Shown: positions 1 through 10,259, counted from the first letter of the stretch. The stretch is 64,000 nt of DNA from Alphaproteobacteria bacterium (GCA_030066595.1 JASJBI010000019.1:44643-108642), one strand, 5' to 3'. Made by a program: numbers and translations. The notes: generated from the letters alone by a model not told the origin.

Positions 1-11
1 GTGTGCGGTGA

Positions 12-25
12 TTGACCCCGGTCAA
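12..25. promoter_or_regulatory. FNR/FixK-like binding site upstream of the CoA ligase
   Basis: The sequence TTGACCCCGGTCAA is an inverted repeat with 5-bp arms TTGAC/GTCAA and a 4-bp spacer. This matches the general FNR/FixK/AadR form TTGAY-N4-RTCAA. It lies about 120 bp before the ligase start. In Rhodopseudomonas palustris an FNR-type regulator (AadR) is known to activate 4-hydroxybenzoate genes under anaerobic conditions, so oxygen control here is plausible. The regulator itself is not in the window, and one match of this length can occur by chance. Confidence 0.45.
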
Positions 26-147
26 GGCGCGTTCTGTCGCAGCCGTGCATGGCTTGGCCCTCGTGGCCCAAGAGCGTATACACTGGCCGACGCGAGAGGG
101 GCAAAAAAGAGGCGGAACAAGAACACCTCTCTGGGAGGAGCAGAGAC

Positions 148-1725
<1,578 letters not shown>

Positions 1726-1755
1726 GCGCAACCGCCCAAGCCTTCGGTGCATGCG

Positions 1756-2247
1756 ATGCCTAATGGTCTCCTCAGATCCGTGCTCGTGCTGGGCTCTCTG
1801 ATCTTGCCGCTGTGCGCGTTCGCCGGTGAATGGGCAAAGGATCCGACGACGGGATGCTTGCTCTGGCACGGCAAGCCGAACCCACCGGCAGAGCTCACGA
1901 TGCGCTGGTCCGGCCCCTGCCCGAACGGCCGCGCGAGCGGCGTCGGAACCTGGGAGCTCACGGCCGCCGGCAAATTCCTGGCCCGGTACGACGGCACCAT
2001 GCAGGACGGCAGACCCGAAGGTCTCGGAATCTTCCGGGACGCGTCCGGCCAGTCATATCAAGGCGAATTCCGGAACGGCCGAATGGACGGCCAAGGCAAG
2101 CTGACGGCCGAAGGCGGCGTGGTCTACGAAGGCGCGTTCAAGGACGGCACCATGCACGGCCAGGGAACGCTGATCCAGCCGGACGGGACGCGACTCACGG
2201 GCCGATTCGAGCGCGGCATGCCGATCGGCCGCCTGGTCCCCGATTAG
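1756..2247 (+). CDS. Secreted MORN-repeat protein
   Basis: This 163-residue protein begins with a signal peptide (hydrophobic LLRSVLVLGSLILPL followed by CAFAGEW). It then carries at least three MORN-type repeats in the second half (YDGTMQDGRPEGLG, YQGEFRNGRMDGQG, YEGAFKDGTMHGQG). Such repeats form beta-hairpin stacks and usually mediate protein or lipid contacts, so a periplasmic or surface role is likely, but no reaction can be assigned. It starts 30 bp after the ligase stop and may share its transcript. A GTG nine bases upstream is a possible alternative start. Two cysteines near residues 36 and 56 could form a disulfide. Confidence 0.75.
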   Translation: MPNGLLRSVLVLGSLILPLCAFAGEWAKDPTTGCLLWHGKPNPPAELTMRWSGPCPNGRASGVGTWELTAAGKFLARYDGTMQDGRPEGLGIFRDASGQSYQGEFRNGRMDGQGKLTAEGGVVYEGAFKDGTMHGQGTLIQPDGTRLTGRFERGMPIGRLVPD

Positions 2248-2589
2248 GCCATCATTCGGCCGTGCAAGCTGGGGCTGCAGGGATCGGCTGACGTTGGGGC
2301 GACCCATAAGCCACGTTGCATGTGGGTCCGGGAGCCGTCTTCCTCACCCTCCCGTCCTTGGACGGGCTCATCCTTCGAGACGCCGCCTTCATCCTGAGGA
2401 GGCCCGCTGGGCCGTCTCGAAGGAGAAGGCGGCTCCTCAGGATGAAGATTTTGGTGGACCGATCAGCCTTCCCCACCTCACCCATGAAGGGAGAGCGAAA
2501 GAGGCGCTGGCCAACATTCCTCCTCCCTCCCCTTGATGGGGGAAGGCTGGTGTGGGGATGAAGGTGAAGAGACGGTCTCTACCTGTGCC
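2248..2589. repeat. Intergenic region filled with palindromic repeat elements
   Basis: The 342-bp gap between convergent genes holds two repeat types and no convincing gene. At 2371-2447 the 15-bp arm CTTCATCCTGAGGAG (2387-2401) is matched in inverse at 2433-2447, with a nested pair TCCTTCGAGACG/CGTCTCGAAGGA (2371-2382 and 2413-2424). Relatives of this element occur near 7.9 kb and 62.2 kb. At 2465-2548 the arms AGCCTTCCCC and GGGGAAGGCT bound a second, C/G-rich palindrome similar to one near 24.7 kb. These may act as transcript ends between the two convergent genes. Confidence 0.7.
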
Positions 2590-2991
2590 CTACCCCTGTT
2601 GCGCCGCGGGCGTGATCAGACCGAGCACGGCGCCGGTGGGATCGGCGATGATCGCGATGCGGCCGACACCGGGGACGTCGAAGGGCGGCTGATGCATGGT
2701 GCCGCCGGCCGCCTCTGTCTTGCCGACCGCCGCGTCCACGTCGTCCACCTCGACATAGGTCATCCAATGGGCCGGCGTGCCGGCCGCGACCGGCATTTTG
2801 GTCATGTCCATCATGCCGCCGGCCATCTGATCGCCGGCCTTGAGGATGGTGTAGGTGCCGCCGTCCTCCATCTCCATGTCCTCGAAGGTCCAGCCGACGA
2901 CCTCCTGGAAGAAGGCCTTTGCCTTCTCCACGTCTCCGGTCATGAGCTCGTTCCAGTGGACCATGCCGTGCCCTGCGATCTGTCCTGCCAT
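2590..2991 (-). CDS. VOC (glyoxalase/bleomycin-resistance fold) protein
   Basis: This 133-residue protein of the vicinal oxygen chelate fold begins MAGQIAGHGMVHWNELMTGDVEKAKAF and carries the usual paired beta-alpha-beta modules (VHWNELMTGD near the start, AHWMTYVEVDDVDAAVG in the middle, a terminal ADPTGAVLGLI strand). Relatives are often annotated as VOC-family enzymes of unknown substrate and sometimes bind a metal. The ATG at 2991 is preceded by GGGAGACGAGAC, a better site than that of the in-frame start 18 bp further out. It is convergent with the MORN gene and divergent from the hcr operon. No specific function can be given. Confidence 0.8.
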   Translation of the reverse strand: MAGQIAGHGMVHWNELMTGDVEKAKAFFQEVVGWTFEDMEMEDGGTYTILKAGDQMAGGMMDMTKMPVAAGTPAHWMTYVEVDDVDAAVGKTEAAGGTMHQPPFDVPGVGRIAIIADPTGAVLGLITPAAQQG

Positions 2992-3115
2992 GTCTCGTCT
3001 CCCTCGCATTGGTGGGTCCGCACGTTAGCCCAAGCATAGGCGGCCGGCATGACAATTCTGCGGCCGTTGCGTCCACGGAGACCCTTGCGCCCTCTCAGAA
3101 AATAGTATAGATTTC

Positions 3116-3140
3116 AAATTGTTTGGTTACCAAACAATTT
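3116..3140. promoter_or_regulatory. Palindromic operator in front of hcrCAB
   Basis: Two perfect 12-bp arms, AAATTGTTTGGT (3116-3127) and ACCAAACAATTT (3129-3140), flank a single T. The site sits in the AT-rich promoter region, just downstream of a possible -10 element TATAGA (3106-3111) with a weak TTGCGC 15 bp before it, and about 50 bp before the hcrC start codon. The position suggests a repressor dimer covering the transcription start. No regulator gene is adjacent and the responsible family (MarR, TetR or GntR) cannot be told from the site. Confidence 0.65.
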
Positions 3141-3189
3141 TCAGCACCTCCACTATTCATTGATTTCAACGCCCTAGGGGGAGGCCGTC

Positions 3190-3678
3190 ATGGCCAAACG
3201 ACTGCTCAGGCTCGTTTTGAACGGCCGGCCGCAGGACGGCGTGGCCGCCGACAACATGCTGCTGCTCGACTATCTGCGCGAGGTCCTGGCCCTGACCGGC
3301 ACCAAGACCGGCTGCGACGGCGGCGAATGCGGCGCCTGCACGGTGCTGATCGACGACAAACCGGTGCTGTCCTGCCTGACGCTCGCCGTGACCTGCGCCG
3401 GCAAGCGCGTGGACACGGTCGAGGCCCTGGCCGACGACGGCCGCCTCTCGGCCATCCAGCGCGGCTTCCACGAGAAGCTCGGGGCCCAGTGCGGCGCCTG
3501 CACGCCCGGTTTCCTGATGGCGTCCGAGGGGCTGTTGCGCCGCAATCCGGACCCCAGCGAGGACGAGATCCGCGACGCGCTGGGCAGCAACATCTGCCGC
3601 TGCACCGGCTATGTGAAGATCATCGAGGCGGTCCGGCACGCGGCCGACCTGCTCAAGCAACAGGAGACCGCGGCATGA
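3190..3678 (+). CDS. hcrC: 4-hydroxybenzoyl-CoA reductase, gamma subunit (two 2Fe-2S clusters)
   Basis: This 162-residue small subunit of a xanthine-oxidase-family enzyme carries two 2Fe-2S sites. The plant-ferredoxin-like cluster has Cys42, Cys47, Cys50 and Cys62 ([14 protein letters not shown] then SC). The second has Cys101, Cys104, Cys136 and Cys138 (CGACTPGF and NICRCTGY). In 4-hydroxybenzoyl-CoA reductase this subunit passes electrons to the molybdenum centre, which removes the para-hydroxyl group to give benzoyl-CoA. The ATG at 3190 follows GGGGGAGG. The stop overlaps the hcrA start by 4 bp (ATGA), so the subunits are translationally coupled. The identification as hcr rather than another hydroxylase rests mainly on the HcrB-type loop in the third gene. 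Confidence 0.92.
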   Translation: MAKRLLRLVLNGRPQDGVAADNMLLLDYLREVLALTGTKTGCDGGECGACTVLIDDKPVLSCLTLAVTCAGKRVDTVEALADDGRLSAIQRGFHEKLGAQCGACTPGFLMASEGLLRRNPDPSEDEIRDALGSNICRCTGYVKIIEAVRHAADLLKQQETAA

Positions 3679-6020
3679 CCGAGATCGCGCCCGTCAAGTC
3701 CATCGGCGAATACGTCCCCATGGTGGACGGCCCGGACAAGGTGTCCGGCAGGGCCAAGTACACCGCCGATTTCGTCGACCCCGGCGCGCTGGCCGGCCGC
3801 ATCCTGCGCAGCCCCTACAGCCATGCCGAAGACCTGCAGGTCGACACCTCCGCGGCCGAGGCCATGCCGGGCGTCGTCGCCGTGGTGACCGGCGCCGACT
3901 GCGACAAGACCTTCGGCGTGCTGCCGATCGCCTATACCGAATATCCGCTGGCCCGCGACCGGGTGCGCTATCGCGGCGAGCCGATCGCGGCCGTGGCGGC
4001 GGTGGACGACGCCACCGCGCTGGAGGCGCTCAAGCGCATCAAGGTCACGGCCAAGGAGCTGCCCGCCTACTACACCATCAAGGACGCGCTGGCACCCGAG
4101 GCGATACTCCTGCACGAGGACCGCCCGGGCAACGTGGAGCGGGACGTCTTCTTCGAACTGGGCAACGTGGCAGACGGCCTCGCCGAGGCCGATCTGGTGC
4201 GCGAGGAGACCTACAACTGCGCCGAGGTCTGCCAGGCCCAGATGGAGATGCACGCCGCCCTGGCCGACTACGATCCCGAACGCGACCGCATGACCGTCCA
4301 TGCCAGCACCCAGGTGCCCTATTACGTGCATCTCATGCTGGCGCGCACGCTGGACATGCCTAAGTCGAAGATCCGGGTGGTCAAGCCCCATATCGGCGGC
4401 GGCTTCGGCTGCCGCACCGAGACCCTGAACGTGGAGCTGATCGCCGGGCTGTTGGCGCGCAAGGCGCGCGGCAAGGTGCGCCTGGTGGTCAACCGCGAAG
4501 AGACCTTCATCACCCATCGCGGCCGGCCCGAGACCGAAATCCGCATCAAGATGGGCATGACCAAGGACGGGCGCATCACGGGCGTCGACTGCGAGACCTA
4601 TCAGCGCGGCGGCGCCTATGGCGGCTATGGCATCGTGACGATCCTCTACTCGGGCTCGCTGCTCTACGCCATCTACGACCTGCACAACGTCAAGTATGTC
4701 GGCAAGCGGGTGCTCACCAACACGCCGCCCTGCGGCGCCATGCGCGGACACGGCACGGTCAACGTGCGCTTCGCCTTCGAGAGCCTGATGGACGAGATGG
4801 CGCAAGAGCTGGGGCTCGACCCCTTCGCGGTCCGCCGCGCCAACCTGCTCGAGGCGCCGACCTTCACCGAGAACGACCTCATGGTGAACAGCTACGGCCT
4901 GCCGGAATGCCTCGACTGGATCGAGACCGCGAGCGGCTGGCGCGACCGCAGGGGCAAGCTCCAGAGCCCCGGCCCAGGCAAGAAGAAGGGCCTGGGCATG
5001 GCCTGCTCGCACTATGTCAGCGGCGCCTCCAAGCCGGTCAACTGGACCGGCGAGCCGCATGCCACGGTGCATCTCAAGCTCGACTTCGACGGCTCCATCG
5101 TGGTGCTGACCGGTGCCGCCGAGATCGGCCAGGGCTCGTCCACCATCCTGGTGCAGACCGTGGCAGACGTGTTGGGGCTCGACATGTCGCGGGTGCGGAT
5201 CGTCGCCTCGGACAGCGAGGTCACGCCCAAGGACAACGGCTCGTACTCGTCGCGGGTGACCTTCATGGTCGGCAATGCGGCATTGGAGGCGGCCGAACGG
5301 CTCAAGGGTGTGCTGGTCGAGGCGGCCGCGCGCAAGCTCGAGGCGCGGCCCGAGGATATCGAGGTCTTGGGCGAGGTCTACCGCGCCGGCGCCCAGGACA
5401 CGGGCCTCACTTTCGACGAGGTGGTCACCGAGGCGCTCAGGGACACGGGCACGATCACGGTCAAGGGCAACTACAGCACGCTCCCCGAATCCCGCGGCGG
5501 CCGCAAGTACCGGGGGGCCGCGATCGGCGGCAGCATGGCCTACAGCTACGCCGCCCAGGTGGTCGAGGTGACGGTGGACGAGGAGACCGGCGAGGTCGCG
5601 GTGGACAAGGTCTGGGTCGCCCATGACTGCGGCAAGGCATTGAACCGCCTGACCGTCGAAGGGCAGATCCAGGGCTCGGTCTGGATGGGCATGGGTCAGG
5701 CGATGTCGGAGGAGACCGGCTACTACAACGGCCTCATGGTCACCGGCAACATGCTGGACTACCGGGTGCCGACGATCCAGGACTCGCCGCCGATCGAGAC
5801 CCACATCGTCGAGAGCATGGACCCGCACGGCCCGTTCGGCGCCAAGGAGGCGGGCGAGGGCTCGCTGTCGAGCTTCCTCCCGGCGCTCACCGCCGCGGTG
5901 GCCGACGCCATCGGCATCCGCTTCAACGATCTGCCGGTGACCCCCGACCGGGTGTTCGCCGCCATCGAAAAGCGCGAGCGGGCCCGGGCCCGCGAAGCCG
6001 CCAAGAAAGGAGCCGCCTGA
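3675..6020 (+). CDS. hcrA: 4-hydroxybenzoyl-CoA reductase, alpha (molybdenum) subunit
   Basis: This 781-residue molybdopterin-binding catalytic subunit is close to the length known for Thauera HcrA. It shows the family's [13 protein letters not shown] pterin-contact motif near residue 240, the [12 protein letters not shown] segment and the C-terminal [11 protein letters not shown] motif with the catalytic glutamate. It would catalyse reductive dehydroxylation of 4-hydroxybenzoyl-CoA using reduced ferredoxin, a step in anaerobic aromatic degradation. It overlaps hcrC by 4 bp upstream and shares one base with the hcrB start downstream, so the three genes form a tight operon. The long antisense reading frame opposite it is a GC-rich shadow. 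Confidence 0.93.
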   Translation: MTEIAPVKSIGEYVPMVDGPDKVSGRAKYTADFVDPGALAGRILRSPYSHAEDLQVDTSAAEAMPGVVAVVTGADCDKTFGVLPIAYTEYPLARDRVRYRGEPIAAVAAVDDATALEALKRIKVTAKELPAYYTIKDALAPEAILLHEDRPGNVERDVFFELGNVADGLAEADLVREETYNCAEVCQAQMEMHAALADYDPERDRMTVHASTQVPYYVHLMLARTLDMPKSKIRVVKPHIGGGFGCRTETLNVELIAGLLARKARGKVRLVVNREETFITHRGRPETEIRIKMGMTKDGRITGVDCETYQRGGAYGGYGIVTILYSGSLLYAIYDLHNVKYVGKRVLTNTPPCGAMRGHGTVNVRFAFESLMDEMAQELGLDPFAVRRANLLEAPTFTENDLMVNSYGLPECLDWIETASGWRDRRGKLQSPGPGKKKGLGMACSHYVSGASKPVNWTGEPHATVHLKLDFDGSIVVLTGAAEIGQGSSTILVQTVADVLGLDMSRVRIVASDSEVTPKDNGSYSSRVTFMVGNAALEAAERLKGVLVEAAARKLEARPEDIEVLGEVYRAGAQDTGLTFDEVVTEALRDTGTITVKGNYSTLPESRGGRKYRGAAIGGSMAYSYAAQVVEVTVDEETGEVAVDKVWVAHDCGKALNRLTVEGQIQGSVWMGMGQAMSEETGYYNGLMVTGNMLDYRVPTIQDSPPIETHIVESMDPHGPFGAKEAGEGSLSSFLPALTAAVADAIGIRFNDLPVTPDRVFAAIEKRERARAREAAKKGAA

Positions 6021-7036
6021 TGGACGCCCTGCCCGAATTCGAGGTGGTCCGGCCGACGACGGTCGAGGACGTGGTCGCGGCCCGCGCGGCCCATCCGGGC
6101 AGCCGCCTGGTCGGCGGCGGCACGGACCTGGTGGTCAACATCCGCCGCGGCATCGAGGCGCCGCCGGCGCTGATCGACATGACCGGGGTGGACGAGCTCA
6201 AGACCATCGACGCCGACGCGGACGCGATCACCGTGGGCGCTTCCGTCACCCTGGCCGAGTTGGCCGAACACCCGGACGTGCGCGCCCACTATCCCGCGAT
6301 CGCCGCGGCCGCGGGCGAGATTGCCGGGCCGACCCACCGGGTCATGGGCACGGTCGGTGGCAACATCTGCCTGGACACCCGCTGCATTTTCTACAATCAG
6401 AGCGACTGGTGGCGGGGCAGCAACAATCACTGCCTCAAGACCACCGGCGAGATGTGCCATGTGGCGCCCAAGAGCAAGGGCGTCTGCTTCGCGACCTTCA
6501 GCGGCGATCTGGCGCCGGCTTTCCTGCTGTTCGACGGCGAGGTCGAGCTTGCCGGCCCCTCGGGCCGGCGCAGCCTGCCGCTCACCGAGCTCTACATCGG
6601 CTATTCCCGACAGGACGGTTCGACCGGCGACGGCAAGACCTACATGAGCCTCGAGCCGGACGAGTTCGTCCTGCGCGTGCGGGCCAGGAACGCGCCCGGT
6701 CTGGTTTCCGGATACGACAAGATGCGCATCCGCCGCTCGATCGAGTATCCGGTGGCGGGCGCGGGCGTGGCGCTCAGGCGCGATGGCGACACGCTCGCCG
6801 ATCTGCGGGTGGCGATCACCGGCACCAATCCGCGGCCGGTCCGGCTCGACGGTACGGAGGCGCTCTGCGGCGGGCCGCTCGACGACCGGGTCACCGACGG
6901 CCTCGACGAGCTGGTGCGCGACCAGATCATGGCCATGAAGACCACCTTCACGCCCGGCCACTACCGGCGCCGGGTCGCGGGCGTGTTGGCGCGCCGGCTG
7001 ATGCAGCGGCTCTGGGACGAGGCCGCCACAAGCTAA
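6020..7036 (+). CDS. hcrB: 4-hydroxybenzoyl-CoA reductase, beta (FAD) subunit with 4Fe-4S loop
   Basis: This 338-residue FAD-binding medium subunit has the FAD motif LVGGGTDLVV near residues 30-39 and GTVGGNIC at 110-117. Between them and the C-terminal domain is a loop with Cys122, Cys138, Cys146 and Cys156. Ordinary xanthine-dehydrogenase medium subunits lack it. In Thauera HcrB an insert with four cysteines at nearly the same positions binds a 4Fe-4S cluster that reverses electron flow towards the molybdenum site. This is the strongest evidence that the operon encodes the reductase and not a hydroxylase. AAAGGAG precedes its ATG inside the end of hcrA. Confidence 0.94.
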   Translation: MDALPEFEVVRPTTVEDVVAARAAHPGSRLVGGGTDLVVNIRRGIEAPPALIDMTGVDELKTIDADADAITVGASVTLAELAEHPDVRAHYPAIAAAAGEIAGPTHRVMGTVGGNICLDTRCIFYNQSDWWRGSNNHCLKTTGEMCHVAPKSKGVCFATFSGDLAPAFLLFDGEVELAGPSGRRSLPLTELYIGYSRQDGSTGDGKTYMSLEPDEFVLRVRARNAPGLVSGYDKMRIRRSIEYPVAGAGVALRRDGDTLADLRVAITGTNPRPVRLDGTEALCGGPLDDRVTDGLDELVRDQIMAMKTTFTPGHYRRRVAGVLARRLMQRLWDEAATS

Positions 7037-7101
7037 GGCAAATTGCTCGGAAACGCGGTATAAGCGGCGGGCCGTCGCCACGACCCGCAGGGAGCCGCGC
7101 C

Positions 7102-7398
7102 ATGAGCCTCGAAAGCCTGACCGACACCATCCGCAGCATGCTCAAGGGTGACGCCACGCTGGACGGCACGGTGAAGTTCGTGCTGCCCGACGAGGGCGTG
7201 ATCTTCCTGGACGCGACCTCGATGCCCGGCACGGTCAGCAATGACGACCGGGACGCGGACTGCACCATCACCATCGAGGCGGAGGACTTCGAGGCGCTGC
7301 TGTCGGGCGAGCTCGACGGGACCATGGCCTTCATGACCGGCAAGCTCAAGGTCGCCGGCAACATGGGCATCGCAATGCAGCTGCAGAGCGTGATCTGA
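7102..7398 (+). CDS. SCP2 sterol-binding domain protein
   Basis: This 98-residue stand-alone SCP2-like domain reads MSLESLTDTIRSMLKG, then GTVKFVLPDEGVIFLDA, CTITIEAEDFEALLSGELDGTMAFMTGKLKVAGNMGIAMQL. The GELDGTMAFMTGKLKVAGN segment is the conserved SCP2 core. Such small proteins bind hydrophobic ligands such as acyl-CoAs. It starts 65 bp after hcrB with a GGGAGC site, so it probably belongs to the same transcript. A role in holding a lipophilic CoA ester is inference. The family is often found near acyl-CoA metabolism genes. Confidence 0.85.
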   Translation: MSLESLTDTIRSMLKGDATLDGTVKFVLPDEGVIFLDATSMPGTVSNDDRDADCTITIEAEDFEALLSGELDGTMAFMTGKLKVAGNMGIAMQLQSVI

Positions 7399-7417
7399 GC
7401 GAGGCCGGAGACCGGCG

Positions 7418-7807
7418 ATGAGCGCACAATTATCTGGGACAAGCCCGAACTTCCTGGTCGCGGACGTCGTGCGCGCCGCCGAGTACTACCGCGACGCTCT
7501 CGGCTTCGCCTTCGAGCGCTACTGGGGCGAGCCGCCCTGCTTCGCGATCGTCTGGCGGGACCGGAGCCAGATCATGCTGCGCCAAGCGCCGAGCGGGGCA
7601 GAGCCGCAGCCCAACCGCGCGCTCGATCCCGAAGCATGGGACGCCTACATCTACGTGAACGACGCCGACGCCTATCACGCGGAACTCGCCGCCAAGGGAG
7701 CCGACATCCTCAGCGCGCCGACGAACCAGCCCCATGGCTGCCGCGAATTCGTGGTGCGCGACCCGGACGGTCACGCATTGTGTTTCGGCCAGGACTTGGA
7801 GGTCTGA
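7418..7807 (+). CDS. VOC-family (glyoxalase superfamily) protein
   Basis: This 129-residue protein has the vicinal oxygen chelate fold: NFLVADVVRAAEYYRDALGFAFERYWGEPPCFAIVWRD in the first half, DAYIYVNDADAYHAELAAKGADI and EFVVRDPDGHALCFGQ in the second. It begins 19 bp after the SCP2 gene and is probably the last gene of the hcr transcript. The substrate is unknown. Potential metal ligands (His, Glu) are present, but a catalytic role cannot be concluded. It is not a close copy of the VOC protein at 2.6-3.0 kb. Confidence 0.8.
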   Translation: MSAQLSGTSPNFLVADVVRAAEYYRDALGFAFERYWGEPPCFAIVWRDRSQIMLRQAPSGAEPQPNRALDPEAWDAYIYVNDADAYHAELAAKGADILSAPTNQPHGCREFVVRDPDGHALCFGQDLEV

Positions 7808-7849
7808 TACCAACGAGCCATTGAAAGGCCGTATGGGCAGACGGCCCTC

Positions 7850-8005
7850 ATACCTCGTCCTTCGACAAGCTCAGGATTGAGAAGCTCAGCACGAGGGCCT
7901 CACCCTGAGCCCTTCATCCTGAGCGCCGCGCTTCTGTTTCGAGACGCGCTATTGGGCGCTCCTCAAGATGAAGCGCGGCAGTCGAAGGACGAAGGGCGAG
8001 GCCCG
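7850..8005. repeat. Dispersed palindromic intergenic repeat, copy 2
   Basis: This stretch after the VOC gene carries CCTTCGACAAGCTCAGG-like, CTTCATCCTGAG, TTTCGAGACGCGC and CTCCTCAAGATGAAG modules. They are the same modules, in similar order, as in the elements near 2.4 kb and 62.2 kb. Several modules are mutually inverted, so the transcript could fold extensively. No gene is evident here. The element lies between convergent genes and may terminate both. Confidence 0.6.
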
Positions 8006-8071
8006 AACTTGTTCACTCACGCCTTGGTACAAGCCCGATCCGACGGGTGGTACACGGCTCAGGCACCCGGC

Positions 8072-8866
8072 TCACCCGCCGGATTTCACCCATCCGGGCG
8101 CACGCCGCTCGAGGAAGGCGGCGATGCCCTCCTGGCTTTCCGCCCCTTCCCAGATGCGGGCGAGCTCGGCCATGGCGTGGTCGATGCTGTCGGCGGCGCC
8201 GTGCCGGTCGATATGGGCGATCAGCTGCTTGGTCGCGGCCACCGCCTCGGGCCCGCATTTGAGGATCAGCCCGATCTCCCTCTCGACTGCGGCGTCCAGC
8301 TCGGCCGCGTCCACCACCTGGCTCACCAGGCCCAGCGCCCGCGCCTCCTCGGCGCCGAACAGCCGCGCGTTCAGCATCACCCGGCGCGCGTTCGCCTCGC
8401 CCAGCCGGGTCACCACATAGGGCCCGATGTTGGCCGGGATCAGGCCGAGCTTGACCTCGGTCAGGCCGAACTTGGCTTCGCGCGCGGCGATCACGATGTC
8501 GCAGACCGAGACCAGCCCGACGCCGCCGCCATAGGCCTGGCCGTTGATCCGGCCGATGACCGGGCGGGAGAGTCCGTTGAGCGCGCCCAGGATGGTGGCG
8601 ATCTTGCGGCTGCCCGCCAGTCTCTCGTCGACCGGCAGGGTCAGCATGCGTTTCATCCATCGGAGATCGCCCCCGGCGCAGAAGCTCTCCCCAGCGCCGG
8701 TCAGCACCACCGCCCGGACGCGCGATTCGGCCTCGATCTGCGCCACCGCCTCGGGCACCTCGGCCATGAGCGTCTCGTCCATGGCGTTGTGCGCCTCGGG
8801 CCGGTTCAGGGTCAGGGTCGCGACCCCGCGGTCGTCGATCTCGAGCAGGATGGTCTCAAAGGCCAT
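8072..8866 (-). CDS. Enoyl-CoA hydratase/isomerase family protein (methylglutaconyl-CoA hydratase-like)
   Basis: This 264-residue crotonase-fold protein shows the oxyanion-hole segment SFCAGGDLRWMKRM and the GQAYGGGVGLVSVCDIVIA segment. The second catalytic region reads FGLTEVKLGLIPANIGPYV, with the glutamate typical of hydratases. The GDLRWMK pattern resembles methylglutaconyl-CoA hydratase (leucine breakdown), but broad-specificity hydratases also look like this. The start at 8866 is preceded by GAGGA on the minus strand; a longer in-frame upstream extension reads through non-coding sequence. It is convergent with the hcr-linked genes and could serve aromatic or branched-chain CoA ester degradation. 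Confidence 0.85.
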   Translation of the reverse strand: MAFETILLEIDDRGVATLTLNRPEAHNAMDETLMAEVPEAVAQIEAESRVRAVVLTGAGESFCAGGDLRWMKRMLTLPVDERLAGSRKIATILGALNGLSRPVIGRINGQAYGGGVGLVSVCDIVIAAREAKFGLTEVKLGLIPANIGPYVVTRLGEANARRVMLNARLFGAEEARALGLVSQVVDAAELDAAVEREIGLILKCGPEAVAATKQLIAHIDRHGAADSIDHAMAELARIWEGAESQEGIAAFLERRAPGWVKSGG

Positions 8867-9050
8867 TATCGTGGGTCCTCGCAGCTGGCGTGGCGGGTCC
8901 GCGTGCGGCGGCCGGCGGGTGTGATGGCGATCACCCCGCCATTCTGTTGAAGGCGGTAGAATAAACACAATATGATCATTGGGACATGGGCGGCCCGCCG
9001 CGATCGGCGCGGGATGGGGGCGGCGGGCCGTGGGCACGAAGGAGAGACTC

Positions 9051-9572
9051 ATGAGGAATATTTTCACTACTGGGGTGGCCGCCCTGGCGCTGGCCGCCAT
9101 GCTCGGCGGCGGCACCGTGCCGGCGCACGCAGATGACGGTTGCAGCCGGACCAGCACCGGAGGCCTCATCGGCGGGGTCGCCGGAGCCGCGGCCGGCATC
9201 GGCATCGGCTCGCTGATCGGCAGCGGCACGGGCCGCAGCGTTGCCATGGCGCTGGGCGGTCTGGGCGGACTGATCGTCGGCAACGAGATCGGGCGCAAGC
9301 TGGACTGCGATTCCCAGCAGAAGGCGGTGCAGACCCAGAACCAGGCGCTCGAGAGCCAGCCCACCGGCACCTCCTCGGGCTGGCGCAACCCGGACGACAA
9401 CGCCTCGGGCAGCACCACGCCGACCCGCACCTGGACCAACGCCCAGGGCCAGCCCTGCCGGGACTACGTGACGACGATCACCCACCAGGGGCAGACCTCC
9501 GAGGTCCAGGGCTCGGCCTGCCGCCAGCAACAGTCAGACGGCAGCTATCAGTGGGTGTCCACGGACTCCTGA
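9051..9572 (+). CDS. Glycine-zipper surface antigen-like protein (17 kDa antigen type)
   Basis: This 173-residue exported protein has a signal peptide (MRNIFTTGVAALALAAML, cleavage near AHA-DDG). A glycine-zipper region follows at about residues 35-80 (GGLIGGVAGAAAGIGIGSLIG and GLGGLIVGNEIG). The C-terminal RTWTNAQGQPCRDY to QGSACRQQ module is typical of RT0821/Lpp0805-type surface proteins. Such proteins are usually outer-membrane or periplasmic and help envelope integrity. AAGGAGAG precedes the ATG. Two C-terminal cysteines could form a disulfide. The exact role is unknown. Confidence 0.8.
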   Translation: MRNIFTTGVAALALAAMLGGGTVPAHADDGCSRTSTGGLIGGVAGAAAGIGIGSLIGSGTGRSVAMALGGLGGLIVGNEIGRKLDCDSQQKAVQTQNQALESQPTGTSSGWRNPDDNASGSTTPTRTWTNAQGQPCRDYVTTITHQGQTSEVQGSACRQQQSDGSYQWVSTDS

Positions 9573-9739
9573 GCCGCGAGGCATCCAGCCGTATCCGTGT
9601 ATCGGCGGCCCTCGGGCCGCCGGTTCGCGTTTTGGCTCCCCGCTGCCCCTGCTCGCGCCATGGTGAAGCGCCGTGAATTGCCTTTCGTCGGCGGCAGATC
9701 CGATCATGGGCGGGCGCGGAACCAAGCGGGGACGGACGC

Positions 9740-10162
9740 ATGGGACAATCGAAGGTCGAATACTTGGTCAGCCTTGCGGTGGCCCTGTTCCTGGTATCCG
9801 GGCTCGGGGCCGCCCGGGCCGAAGACGGAAATGCGATGAACGGCAAGAAGCACTTCCGCCAGTGCGGCGTGTGCCATTCCCTGGAGAAGGGCAAGACCAA
9901 GGTCGGCCCCTCCCTGGCTGGCCTGTTCGGCCGGCCCGCGGCCAGCGTCGCGGGCTACAGATACTCCTCGTCACTCGCGGAAGCCGGGGAGAAGGGCCTG
10001 GTTTGGGACGAGGAACAGGTCTTCGCCTACCTGGGGGACCCGACCGCCTTTCTGAAGCGCTATCTCGACCGGCGGCAGGTCAAGAACAAGATGAAGAACA
10101 AGTTCAAGAAAGAGGCCTTCCGCCGCGACGTCATCGCCTATCTGCGCAAGGCCGCACGCTAG
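9740..10162 (+). CDS. Small class I c-type cytochrome
   Basis: This 140-residue periplasmic cytochrome has a signal peptide ending near AARA-EDG, a single haem-binding site CGVCH followed by SLEKGKTKVGPSLAGLFGR, and a C-terminal helix RRDVIAYLRKA. The likely methionine ligand lies in NKMKNKF. The overall plan is that of mitochondrial-type or c2 cytochromes that shuttle electrons. The lysine-rich stretch near the methionine is unusual. It stands alone, convergent with an alcohol dehydrogenase gene and separated from it by a strong hairpin repeat, so its redox partner is not indicated. Confidence 0.85.
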   Translation: MGQSKVEYLVSLAVALFLVSGLGAARAEDGNAMNGKKHFRQCGVCHSLEKGKTKVGPSLAGLFGRPAASVAGYRYSSSLAEAGEKGLVWDEEQVFAYLGDPTAFLKRYLDRRQVKNKMKNKFKKEAFRRDVIAYLRKAAR

Positions 10163-10190
10163 GGCGGTTTCTGTCCTGACTGGATCTGCC

Positions 10191-10259
10191 CCAGCCCTCT
10201 CCCCCACCCGGCCACCCATGGCAGTATCCTTGGGGTGTCCGGGTGGGGGAGAGGGCTGG
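10191..10259. repeat. Long hairpin repeat (IRU-like), copy 1
   Basis: Perfect 21-bp inverted arms (10191-10211 and 10239-10259) enclose a 27-bp loop containing CAGTATCCTTG. The arm core is CTCCCCCACCCGG. A second copy with the same loop motif lies at 41511-41581. It sits between convergent cytochrome c and alcohol dehydrogenase genes and may serve as a bidirectional transcript end, although it is not followed by a T-run. Confidence 0.8.
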
